A stretch of 7,970 bases of DNA, from the NCBI GenBank assembly GCA_900553555.1, contig USEG01000035.1:1-7970 (forward strand). Direction: 5' to 3'. Numbering within the stretch: the first letter of the stretch is position 1; every line of letters begins with the position of its first letter. Position numbers and translations under genes: made by a program. A model generated the notes under the pieces. It saw only the letters and a list, made by a program, of their open reading frames with translations, had not been told where the DNA came from and did no database searches. This document shows positions 1-6,299 of this stretch, one piece after another. Source of the stretch: an uncultured Clostridia bacterium (GTDB taxonomy: Bacteria; Bacillota; Clostridia; Christensenellales; Pumilibacteraceae).

Positions 1-3000
1 CTATCTTCCCGTTATTTGCCTTGGCAGCCAGGCCCAAGTGAACTTCCAACACCTGACCGATATTCATACGGGAAGGAACGCCCAACGGATTGAGCACTAT
101 TTGCAGCGGCGTTCCGTCTTCCATAAACGGCATATCTTCCTGCGGCAAAATTCTGGAGACGACGCCTTTGTTTCCGTGGCGACCCGCCATTTTGTCGCCG
201 ACGCCTATCTTTCTCTTCTGCGCTATATACACGCGGACGAGCTTGTTTACGCCCGGCGTCATTTCGTCCTTGTTGGCGCGGGTAAACACCTTGACGTCCA
301 CCACTATGCCGCCCTCTCCGTGCGGCACACGCAGCGAAGTATCGCGCACTTCACGCGCTTTTTCTCCGAATATGGCGCGCAGCAAACGCTCTTCCGGCGT
401 AAGTTCCGTCTCTCCTTTGGGCGTAACTTTTCCCACCAGAATATCGCCCGACTTCACTTCGGCGCCTATGCGGACGATACCGTTTTCATCCAGATTTTTG
501 AGCGCGTCGTCGCCGACGTTGGGGATATCGCGCGTAATTTCCTCTTCGCCGAGTTTGGTATCGCGCGCTTCGTGTTCGTATTCTTCTATATGAATGGAGG
601 TAAACGCGTCGTCTTTTACGACTTTTTCGCTTATAAGTATAGCGTCTTCGTAGTTGTAACCCTCCCAGCTCATGAAGCCTATAAGTATATTCCTGCCTAG
701 CGCTAATACAGCATCCTCGTAATTGTAGCCTTCCCACGTGACGAAGCCGATGAGCACGTTCTTGCCGAGCGCGATCTCGCCCTGCGAGCAGGCGGGGCCG
801 TCGGCGATGACCTGTCCCGTCACCACCTTGTCGCCCTTGGAGACAATGGGCTTTTGATTTATGCATGTGCCTTGGTTGGAACCGATGAATTTTTTGAGCG
901 AATATGTGGCGTAAACGCCGTCTTTTTCCTGACTGCGCGTTATATTTTCGACAATTTCGTATTCGTTTTCCAGCGGCGCTTCGGACGTGTCCTCTTTGAT
1001 TATTATGGTGGACGCGTCGACATAAGTCACTTCTCCCGAACGGTTTGCCGTGACCATGACGCCGGAATCGTAGGCAAGTTTATGCTCGATACCCGTTCCG
1101 ACGATGGGCGCCTCGGGCTTTAACAGCGGCACAGCCTGACGCTGCATGTTGGAACCCATGAGCGCTCGGTTGGTATCGTCGTTTTCCAAAAACGGTATAA
1201 GGGCCGTTGCTACGGATATCATCTGTCTGGGGCTGACATCCATATAGTCTATTTCGTCACTGGACACCTCGGCAATATTGTCGCGGTAACGCATGAGCAC
1301 ACGGCTGTTGACGAACCAGTTGTTTTCGTCCAGCGGCTCGTTGGCCTGCGCCACTCTGTAACGGTCTTCTTCATCGGCCGCCATATATCGTACTTCGTCC
1401 GTGACGCGGTGATGCTCCTTGTCCACTCTCCTGTAAGGCGCTTCGATAAAACCGTATTCGTTGATGCGGGCGTACGAAGACAACGAGTTGATAAGTCCTA
1501 TGTTTTGTCCTTCGGGCGTCTCTATGGGGCACATTCTCGAATAGTGCGTATAGTGAACGTCGCGCACTTCAAAAGACGCGCGGTCTCTGTTGAGTCCGCC
1601 CGGGCCCAGTGCGGAAAGCTTTCTCTTGTGGGTAAGCTCGGCTATCGGGTTTGTTTCGTCCATAAACTGGCTGAGCTGCGACGATCCGAAAAATTCTTTT
1701 ACGGCGCTGGTGACGGGACGAATGTTTATAAGCGACTGAGGCGTGGGAGACTCGTTGTCCTTTTGAATCTGCATTCTTTCGCGCACGACTCTTTCAAGGC
1801 GAGCAATTCCTATGCGGAACTGGTTTTGCAGCAGTTCGCCGACAGAACGCACGCGTCTGTTGCCCAAGTGGTCGATATTATCCACGTAGCCGACGTTAAA
1901 TCTTAATCCCGTGATATAGTTGATGGTGGCGATGACGTCGTTTATGAGCAGGTGCTTTACTACCAGCAGAGCTTCGTTTTCGACGATAAGCTGTTTGAGT
2001 TGCTGCATATCGCCGTTTGCCTTGTCTATAAGCGTCTTAAGAATGGGGTAATATACCATTTCGGTTATTCCCAGTTCCTTGGGGTCGCAGTCGATGTAGC
2101 CGGCAAGGCTGACATGCGCGTTGCCTATTACTATGTGCTTGCCTTCCGGCGCTCCGTCCGTCTCGATGGCCACTTCGTTGATGCCGAGATTTTGTATGCG
2201 AACAGCCGTTTCTTCGCTGATATAATCGCCCTTTGCGACAATGATTTCGCCCGTAGATGTGTCGACTATATCGTCAAAGGCGAACGTATTGGCAATGCGT
2301 GCGGAAAGCGCAAGCTTTTTGTTGAATTTATATCTGCCCACTCTGGACAAATCGTATTTTCTGCGGTCGAAGAACAGACCTCTTATATACTGTCTTATCG
2401 AATTGATGTTGGGCACTTCGCCGGGACGCAGCTTTCTGTTGAGTTCTTTAAGCGCGGCTTCTTCCGTAAAAAATTTGCTTTCTCTGGCGATTTCCTCACG
2501 GCGCAGCTGTTTTTCCGCGTCGCTGAGCATGGGATTATCGTCCACGTCCGAATAATCGGGCACGTCATGGTTGGGGTCCTTTTCGATGGTATGCACGATA
2601 AGCGGCTCGTCGTGGAACATTTTGGCGAGCTCTTCGTCCGTCATGAACTCGATATTTTTAAACGGCTGCAAAATGGCGTCGGGATCTTCGAAATCTCCGT
2701 GCGCCACAGACGCCAGCGCCCTCATGAGCACCGTGGCCTGCACCTTTCTTTCGCGGTCGACATGAACCCACAATACGCCCTTGTCGTCTTCCTGGAATTC
2801 AAGCCATGCTCCGCGCGACGGTATGTTTGTGGCTCCGTAATAATTTACGCCGGTGTTGTTGTCCTTGACAAAACTAAAATAAACGCCGGGGCTGCGCACC
2901 AGCTGAGATACTACCACGCGCTCGGCTCCGTTGATTATAAAAGAGCCGTTGGGCGTCATAAGCGGTATGTCGCCCATAAATACTTCCTGTTCGGTAATTT

Positions 3001-3322
3001 CGCCCGTCTCCTTGTTTACAAGACGCGCTTTTACTTTAAGCGGAACCGCATACGTGACGTCCCTGTCTTTACACTCTTTTTCGGTGTACTTGGGCGTCAT
3101 TTCTATACGGTGATCGGTAAAATACAGCTCAAGTTTGTTGCTGAAATCACGAATGGGCGAAAAGTCTTTAAAAACTTCGCCTATTCCCGTCCGCAAAAAC
3201 TCCTTGTACGAAGATTTTTGAATCTCCGCAAGATACGGCATCTCGCACACTTCCTTTACTTGCGCGAAGGAACGGCGCTCCGTATTGCCGTACTTAACTT
3301 TTTTGATAGTTCTCTCGGCCAT
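1..3322 (-). CDS. rpoB: DNA-directed RNA polymerase subunit beta (RpoB), 3' end outside window
   Basis: This is the beta subunit of RNA polymerase, forming one side of the active-site cleft. About 1107 codons are present and the C-terminal end is cut by the window edge. The start ATG (3320-3322) gives MAERTIKK and follows an AAAGGAG site (3330-3336) by 7 nt. Visible landmarks are the N-terminal protrusion with [11 protein letters not shown], the lobe with [11 protein letters not shown], and the rifampicin-pocket segment from Q549 ([11 protein letters not shown], then [13 protein letters not shown]). Next come [14 protein letters not shown], the YNYEDA active-site motif, and [12 protein letters not shown] with two lysines matching the E. 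coli catalytic-centre lysines. Two oddities: residues 851-873 are repeated in diverged form as 874-896, and the stretch at about 704-855 is much richer in GC than the rest. A lysine (K568) replaces the arginine equivalent to E. coli R529. Identity is certain; integrity of the duplicated region is not. Confidence 0.98.
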   Translation of the reverse strand, partial: MAERTIKKVKYGNTERRSFAQVKEVCEMPYLAEIQKSSYKEFLRTGIGEVFKDFSPIRDFSNKLELYFTDHRIEMTPKYTEKECKDRDVTYAVPLKVKARLVNKETGEITEQEVFMGDIPLMTPNGSFIINGAERVVVSQLVRSPGVYFSFVKDNNTGVNYYGATNIPSRGAWLEFQEDDKGVLWVHVDRERKVQATVLMRALASVAHGDFEDPDAILQPFKNIEFMTDEELAKMFHDEPLIVHTIEKDPNHDVPDYSDVDDNPMLSDAEKQLRREEIARESKFFTEEAALKELNRKLRPGEVPNINSIRQYIRGLFFDRRKYDLSRVGRYKFNKKLALSARIANTFAFDDIVDTSTGEIIVAKGDYISEETAVRIQNLGINEVAIETDGAPEGKHIVIGNAHVSLAGYIDCDPKELGITEMVYYPILKTLIDKANGDMQQLKQLIVENEALLVVKHLLINDVIATINYITGLRFNVGYVDNIDHLGNRRVRSVGELLQNQFRIGIARLERVVRERMQIQKDNESPTPQSLINIRPVTSAVKEFFGSSQLSQFMDETNPIAELTHKRKLSALGPGGLNRDRASFEVRDVHYTHYSRMCPIETPEGQNIGLINSLSSYARINEYGFIEAPYRRVDKEHHRVTDEVRYMAADEEDRYRVAQANEPLDENNWFVNSRVLMRYRDNIAEVSSDEIDYMDVSPRQMISVATALIPFLENDDTNRALMGSNMQRQAVPLLKPEAPIVGTGIEHKLAYDSGVMVTANRSGEVTYVDASTIIIKEDTSEAPLENEYEIVENITRSQEKDGVYATYSLKKFIGSNQGTCINQKPIVSKGDKVVTGQVIADGPACSQGEIALGKNVLIGFVTWEGYNYEDAVLALGRNILIGFMSWEGYNYEDAILISEKVVKDDAFTSIHIEEYEHEARDTKLGEEEITRDIPNVGDDALKNLDENGIVRIGAEVKSGDILVGKVTPKGETELTPEERLLRAIFGEKAREVRDTSLRVPHGEGGIVVDVKVFTRANKDEMTPGVNKLVRVYIAQKRKIGVGDKMAGRHGNKGVVSRILPQEDMPFMEDGTPLQIVLNPLGVPSRMNIGQVLEVHLGLAAKANNGKI
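635..772 (-). repeat. Diverged in-frame tandem duplication (2 x 69 nt) in rpoB
   Basis: Copy 1 (704-772) encodes a 23-residue segment running ALGKNVLIG to YNYEDAVL. Copy 2 (635-703) encodes ALGRNILIG to YNYEDAIL and then continues normally into ISEKVV. The copies share 18 of 23 residues, with five conservative changes, but only about 50 of 69 bases, most differences being synonymous. Beta subunits of known families carry this segment once. The YED motif corresponds to E. coli E813/D814 near the catalytic magnesium. The reading frame stays open across the repeat. Whether it is biological or an assembly chimera cannot be told from sequence alone. Confidence 0.93.
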
Positions 3323-3429
3323 TAACGTTCTCCTTTGACAGATTTTTTGTAAACTTGCAGCGGTTTTGCCTTTTTTTAATCACATTTCGTTATTGTTTCA
3401 CCATTTTTAGCAAATTACCGCAATTTAAT

Positions 3430-3459
3430 ATTATACCACACACCAAACAGGTTTGTCAA
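3430..3459 (-). promoter_or_regulatory. rpoB promoter, sigma-A type
   Basis: Read on the minus strand there is a perfect TTGACA (3454-3459), an 18-nt spacer, and a perfect TATAAT (3430-3435) preceded by TGG, which is an extended -10. Transcription should start near 3423, giving a leader of about 100 nt before the rpoB start codon. Its strength suits an essential, highly expressed gene and implies rpoB starts its own transcript here. Confidence 0.85.
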
Positions 3460-3592
3460 GCATTTTAAATAAAATTTTCCTCAAAACATTTTTTCGAAAA
3501 ATTTTTTTCGGTCTGTTTTATGACTGCGGACGAAAAAAGCTCGAATTGCGCAAAAAACGCCGAGTTACATTCAATTTTTTGCAAAACCATAC

Positions 3593-3621
3593 TTGACAAA
3601 CGGCGGCGGCGACATTATAAT
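3593..3621 (+). promoter_or_regulatory. tRNA-Gly promoter, consensus sigma-A
   Basis: TTGACA (3593-3598), a 17-nt spacer rich in CGG repeats, and TATAAT (3616-3621) form a fully consensus promoter. Transcription should start near 3628, about five bases before the mature tRNA 5' end at 3633. Confidence 0.88.
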
Positions 3622-3632
3622 TATAATATAAT

Positions 3633-3707
3633 GCGGAAATGGCTCAATGGTAGAGCGTCGGCTTCCCAAGCCGAATGTTGCGGGTTCGAGCCCCGTTTTC
3701 CGCTCCA
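3633..3707 (+). tRNA. tRNA-Gly (anticodon CCC), CCA encoded
   Basis: A full cloverleaf can be drawn. The acceptor stem GCGGAAA/TTTCCGC is perfect, the D arm is GCTC/GAGC, and the anticodon stem is TCGGC/GCCGA around loop TTCCCAA. The T arm is GCGGG/CCCGT with loop TTCGAGC. The discriminator base is T and CCA (3705-3707) is encoded. CCC reads the GGG glycine codon. The gene has its own promoter and terminator and marks the left border of the accessory block, but no copy of its 3' end was found elsewhere in the window. Confidence 0.96.
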
Positions 3708-3717
3708 AAAGCACACC

Positions 3718-3770
3718 ATCCGAGCGCTAACCGATTTTAGTCGGCGGAGCGTTCGGATTATTTCTTTTTT
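3718..3770 (+). terminator. Rho-independent terminator of tRNA-Gly
   Basis: The arms ATCCGAGCGCT (3718-3728) and AGCGTTCGGAT (3748-3758) pair over 11 bp with one G-U pair. An inner CCGA/TCGG stem extends the hairpin. A T-rich tail (3758-3770, including seven T in a row) follows. It sits 10 bases after the tRNA CCA end. Confidence 0.88.
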
Positions 3771-3784
3771 TATAACCCATACAG

Positions 3785-3813
3785 GTGACTTCGTTCCATT
3801 ATTATGCTATAAT
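3785..3813 (+). promoter_or_regulatory. Promoter of the CPBP gene, predicted leaderless transcript
   Basis: GTGACT (3785-3790; four of six matches to TTGACA), a 17-nt spacer, and TATAAT (3808-3813) preceded by TGC form an extended -10 promoter. A start site about seven bases after the -10 box falls on 3819-3821, which is the A of the gene's ATG at 3820. No Shine-Dalgarno sequence can be seen before that ATG. Confidence 0.75.
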
Positions 3814-3819
3814 AGCTGT

Positions 3820-4590
3820 ATGAATATCAAAGCAGTTTTGAAATATCTGATTATTACTTTTGCCATAACTTATGCTTGTTGGTGGGGCGTAGCTGCACTT
3901 GTAGCATATACTGATTTTGTATATGGCGACATATTGCCGACAATTATATACATTATAGGCAACTTCGGCCCGGCTATTGCAGCATTATTTTGCATTGACG
4001 GCAGACCATATCTACACTCACTGAAAAAATTTTTGTTTTCATACAAAAAACGCGGGATATGGTTTTTCCTTTTGTTTGCCGCCCTCGTTACGCTCACTGT
4101 GGGACTTTCTTCAATGGAATGGAACCCGCAAATGACGGCGTTGAACTTTTTTATCTCCCTGCTTGGTTCCACCTTTATTTACGGCGGTGAGGAAGAATTA
4201 GGCTGGCGCGGTATTTTGCACCCTGCATTGTCAAAGAAAATAACATTCCCGCTTGCCGCTCTCGCGTGCGGCGTTATATGGGCGTTATGGCATTTACCGC
4301 TTTGGTTTATAGAAGGTCACCCTAATCAGTCAATGCCATTTTGGGTACAAGCTACACTTGGCATATTCCTCTGTTTCTGTCTTGGCATAATTTATAAGCG
4401 GTCTGAATGCCTGCCGCTGTGTATGCTCTTTCACGGTTTTGTCAATGTGATGTTGTCGTCATTCGTGTTAAAACTGAACTTGATATTGATTGTCGGGATT
4501 CTACTGACGACAGCCGTTGCAATTGCACTTTGGCTACTTGACATAAAGCGGACAAAAACTTTAAGTAATCAGACGACAAATACTAAATAG
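3820..4590 (+). CDS. CPBP family intramembrane metalloprotease (CAAX protease-like)
   Basis: A 256-residue, multi-pass membrane protein with the three signature motifs of the CPBP/Abi family. These are EExxxR at E125-E126...R130 (in GGEEELGWRG), WxxxH ending at H158 (in IWALWHLP), and FHGFVN with H205. In this family the glutamates and histidines form the active site inside the membrane. Hydrophobic segments lie at about 8-30, 39-59, 79-96, 108-122, 143-166, 178-192 and 218-241. Bacterial members are linked to bacteriocin self-immunity, peptide processing or stress; the substrate here cannot be inferred. The start at 3820 is the first in-frame ATG after a strong promoter, although no ribosome site precedes it. 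The next in-frame methionine (residue 100) would remove essential membrane helices. No partner gene is adjacent, so it stands alone in the accessory block. Confidence 0.9.
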   Translation: MNIKAVLKYLIITFAITYACWWGVAALVAYTDFVYGDILPTIIYIIGNFGPAIAALFCIDGRPYLHSLKKFLFSYKKRGIWFFLLFAALVTLTVGLSSMEWNPQMTALNFFISLLGSTFIYGGEEELGWRGILHPALSKKITFPLAALACGVIWALWHLPLWFIEGHPNQSMPFWVQATLGIFLCFCLGIIYKRSECLPLCMLFHGFVNVMLSSFVLKLNLILIVGILLTTAVAIALWLLDIKRTKTLSNQTTNTK

Positions 4591-4601
4591 TTTTCATTAT
4601 A

Positions 4602-4616
4602 ACTTCTAATAGAAGT
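4602..4616. repeat. Short perfect inverted repeat after the CPBP gene
   Basis: ACTTCT and AGAAGT are perfect 6-bp arms around a 3-base AAT loop, starting 12 bases after the CPBP stop codon. There is no T-run afterwards, so a standard terminator is not supported. It may be a weak processing or pausing hairpin. Confidence 0.4.
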
Positions 4617-4662
4617 ATAGTGGGCTCTGCGAGGCTTTTATTCCACGCAAAAGAAAAGGGTT

Positions 4663-4732
4663 TCAGGGGAGGACTTCCCCTGACGAGGCGAGCGTTTACG
4701 CTCGGCAAGTGGCTTGCCACTTGCGTACCTCG
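4663..4732 (+). other. Structured intergenic element: hairpin plus three-way junction
   Basis: Four perfect stems lie within 70 bases. Hairpin A is TCAGGGGA (4663-4670)/TCCCCTGA (4676-4683). An outer stem, CGAGG (4684-4688)/CCTCG (4728-4732), encloses two hairpins. Hairpin B is CGAGCG (4689-4694)/CGCTCG (4699-4704) with a TTTA loop. Hairpin C is GCAAGTGG (4705-4712)/CCACTTGC (4717-4724) with a CTTG loop. The result is a compact three-way junction with almost no unpaired bases. It lies between the CPBP gene and the recombinase promoter. No T-tract follows at once, so it is not a plain terminator. It may be a transposon-end or transfer-associated structure, or a dispersed genomic repeat. Confidence 0.6.
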
Positions 4733-4762
4733 CTATCCCAAAATTGCAAGAAAAAATTTTTA

Positions 4763-4818
4763 ATATATGACTATATCTGTCATATATCCTATGTTATAAT
4801 ACCCTCATCAAAATGAGG
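4763..4818 (+). promoter_or_regulatory. Recombinase promoter with two palindromes (possible operators)
   Basis: TATAAT (4795-4800) preceded by TGT forms an extended -10. No good -35 box is seen at 16-18 nt spacing. Instead a 25-bp inverted repeat covers that zone: ATATATGAC (4763-4771), a 7-nt spacer, GTCATATAT (4779-4787). A second inverted repeat, CCTCAT (4803-4808) and ATGAGG (4813-4818), spans the expected start site (about 4807) and the ribosome site GAGGAG. These positions suit repressor binding, as expected for a controlled mobile-element integrase; the regulator is unknown. Confidence 0.6.
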
Positions 4819-4828
4819 AGCAATTTCA

Positions 4829-5164
4829 ATGAAAGCCGTAATCTACGCCCGTTATTCAAGCGACAACCAAAGAGAAGAGAGCATTGATGGCCAGCTCCGT
4901 GAATGTATGGAGTATGCCAAGTTCAACGGCATAGACGTCGTGAACAGCTACATAGACCGTGCGCTCTCCGCTAGGCGAATATCATTTCGGCGAAGTAACA
5001 ATTCCCGACTCTATGCCTGCAATCGTGGACAAGGAGCTGTTCGAGAAAGTGCAGCAAATGCTTGTCAAGAACAAGAAAGCCCCTTCGCGCCACAAAGCAG
5101 AGGACGACTACCTGCTCACCACAAAACTTTTTTGCGGTCACTGCGGTGCGATAATGACTGGCTA
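4829..5164 (+). pseudogene. Remnant of a large serine recombinase (site-specific integrase)
   Basis: The first 48 residues are a normal resolvase N-terminus. YARYSSDNQREES contains the catalytic serine (S10), followed by GQLRECMEYAK and YIDRALSA. The sequence then jumps at about 4974. The next recognisable part, GEYHFGEVTIPDSMPAIVD then KELFEKVQ, belongs to the recombinase domain, and LLTTKLFCGHCGAIMTG is the start of the zinc ribbon. This second part reads in a different frame (4976-5164, stop TAA at 5163-5165). By family knowledge roughly 180-200 residues are missing between the two parts, plus everything after the first zinc-ribbon cysteines. The deletion also shifts the frame. The start ATG follows GAGGAG (4815-4820) by 8 nt. 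Such enzymes integrate and excise conjugative elements and phages; this one cannot be active. Confidence 0.88.
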
Positions 5165-5653
5165 ACGGACAGTTTTCCCATACCTTTGGCGATGGTAAAA
5201 AGTTTCCTTACAAAAGAGCCGTGCGATTTCCCGCAAGATTTTAGCATTGAAAATTACAGCGTTTGTCGGCGCGAACCGACAAAATTTCTGCACGACGGGC
5301 AAAAAATCGATTTGGGCGGCAGAACACTGCTCGTTGTTCACACCCCCGGACATTCGCCGGGGCACTGCTGCTTTTTCGAGCCGGAAAGAGGCTATCTGTT
5401 TAGCGGCGACCTGATTTATAAAGGCAAACTTGACGCTTTTTATCCCACTACAGATCCCATGCAATTTATGCATTCCATTAAAAAGGTGAAAAAACTTCCC
5501 GTAAAAAAGATTTTACCGGGGCATCACAGCCTTGATGTCCCCGTTGATCTGATAGAAAAAATCGACTTGGCATTCAAACAATTATACGCACAAAACAAAC
5601 TCCATCACGGCAGCGGAATCTTCGACTTTGAGGAGTTTTCCTTGCACATTTGA
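5150..5653 (+). pseudogene. C-terminal fragment of a metallo-beta-lactamase-fold (MBL) hydrolase
   Basis: About 163 residues, from WLTDSFPIPLAM to FDFEEFSLHI, match the back half of glyoxalase II-like MBL hydrolases. Retained zinc-site motifs are HTPGHSPGH, LFSGDLIYKG (bridging aspartate) and KILPGHH (last histidine). The front half with the main HxHxDH zinc motif is absent and was not found elsewhere in the window, so the enzyme should be inactive. The fragment starts exactly where the recombinase remnant ends. It lies in the same frame as the recombinase N-terminus, so one continuous 274-codon ORF (4829-5653) runs through both. Residues of that ORF between about 49 and 110 are out-of-frame recombinase sequence. 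It ends with TGA at 5651-5653. The fragment probably lost its 5' half when the mobile element next to it collapsed. Confidence 0.85.
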
Positions 5654-5664
5654 TTATTGCGCCT

Positions 5665-5814
5665 TTATTGCTTTGGACTCGGATATCGGATAATACTTCT
5701 TTTATTATAACGACTATTTATACGCCGTCGCGTAAAAAACTCGGCGGAAACGTACTTTGTATAATCCGTGCCGTCTATCGTTATGGTATATTTATTCGGG
5801 GATATGACCTGCAT
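5665..5814 (-). CDS. Small ORF, possible fragment of a phage structural protein
   Basis: A 49-codon ORF starting MQVISPNKYTIT, with ATG at 5812-5814 and a GGAG site (5820-5823) five bases before it. The N-terminal part containing ITIDGTDYTKYV resembles the opening strand of many phage tail or baseplate proteins. After about residue 23 the sequence turns basic and low in conserved character, so the rest may be out of frame or rearranged. It lies only 28 bases beyond the stop of the broken membrane-protein tail on the same strand, directly after the terminator hairpin there. It may be a real small gene, but a truncated relic fits better. Function is not recognised. Confidence 0.35.
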   Translation of the reverse strand: MQVISPNKYTITIDGTDYTKYVSAEFFTRRRINSRYNKRSIIRYPSPKQ

Positions 5815-5826
5815 ATTTTCTCCATT

Positions 5827-5857
5827 AAAAAAGGGCTTGTCCTATTCGGACTTGCCC
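5827..5857 (-). terminator. Probable terminator overlapping the end of the broken membrane-protein gene
   Basis: Read on the minus strand, GGGCAAGTCC (5848-5857) and GGACAAGCCC (5833-5842) form a stem with a central two-base A-A mismatch around a 5-nt loop, followed by six T (5827-5832). The stop codon TAG of the displaced tail frame (5842-5844) lies at the loop edge, so coding sequence and terminator overlap. Confidence 0.55.
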
Positions 5858-6000
5858 TCGCCGTCAAGCTTGTTTAACTCATCTTGCGTTTTTAAGTATT
5901 CATTGCTTAGCCGTTGCATTTTGTTAGACAGCCTTTGCTTATGTTCTTTCTTTTTGTCGTTTGGATGTTTTCCGAGCAAATAAAAATAAGTCTGCACTAA
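5842..6000 (-). pseudogene. Displaced C-terminal tail of the small membrane protein (frameshifted)
   Basis: In the frame one base off the 81-residue ORF, an open stretch of 52 codons starts exactly where that ORF stops. It begins LVQTYFYLLGKHPNDKKK, completing the second membrane helix, and continues as a highly charged, lysine- and glutamine-rich tail with heptad-like leucines. It ends DGEGKSE at TAG (5842-5844). It has no start codon or ribosome site of its own. If the T run at the junction had seven rather than six T, the two parts would join into one protein of about 133 residues. So it is either the cut-off end of a broken gene or the product of frameshifting. Confidence 0.6.
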
Positions 6001-6242
6001 AAAATATTGACTATAATCAATGGAACATCTAAAATTCTTAATATTTCTTGAAAATAAGTTACTACATTGCTCACATTATTATATATTGGATAATACGGAG
6101 AATTACCTATAATCGGACTTGAAAATACAATATCTTGCCAATATTTAAACGCAATATATAGACCTGCATATATCAAATGCAATATTACAATAATACAAAA
6201 AACAACAATCATAGATATAAAAAATATCTTCTTTTTCTTCAT
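5997..6242 (-). CDS. Small membrane protein, truncated by a -1 frameshift
   Basis: An 81-residue protein starting MKKKKIFFIS at ATG 6240-6242, preceded by AGGAG with 8-nt spacing; a TTG further upstream at 6266 is in frame but less likely. Residues 5-32 form a strong membrane helix. A polar loop rich in Pro, Tyr and Asn follows (33-62), then the first half of a second helix (70-81), cut by TAG at 5997-5999. The remaining helix and a charged tail lie in the next frame. The full design, short N-terminus, two helices and a basic tail, is holin- or accessory-protein-like, but no family is recognised. The gene is far richer in A+T than rpoB or the SDR, which suggests foreign origin. Confidence 0.6.
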   Translation of the reverse strand: MKKKKIFFISMIVVFCIIVILHLIYAGLYIAFKYWQDIVFSSPIIGNSPYYPIYNNVSNVVTYFQEILRILDVPLIIVNIF

Positions 6243-6299
6243 TCTTCTCTCTCCTTTTTTCTTCAAATGTGTAACAAGTTATATAAAAAGTCAAGCGTT

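Larger units (their letters stand above)
3323..3632. other. Divergent intergenic region between rpoB and tRNA-Gly
   Basis: This gap holds two back-to-back promoters, for rpoB leftwards and tRNA-Gly rightwards, with about 130 AT-rich bases between the two -35 boxes. That middle part has long A and T runs and the small palindrome TTTTTCGAAAAA-like around 3491-3512, but no ORF with a ribosome site. The rpoB transcript leader (about 100 nt) shows no obvious terminator or known riboswitch fold. No rplL or rplJ gene lies upstream of rpoB, unlike the usual bacterial arrangement. Confidence 0.7.

Noticed and set aside
1952..3325. Long plus-strand open frame opposite rpoB (457 codons) and other long plus-strand frames over 38-1906
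   Set aside because: They are antisense shadows of rpoB codons, with no ribosome sites, and the minus-strand RpoB match is unambiguous.
3520..3819. In-frame upstream extension of the CPBP gene through the tRNA-Gly
   Set aside because: It would run through the tRNA and its terminator, and the promoter lies just before 3820.
5650..5877. Plus-strand 75-codon hydrophobic open frame after the hydrolase fragment
   Set aside because: No ribosome site, and a minus-strand ORF with a ribosome site and protein-like opening covers the same bases.
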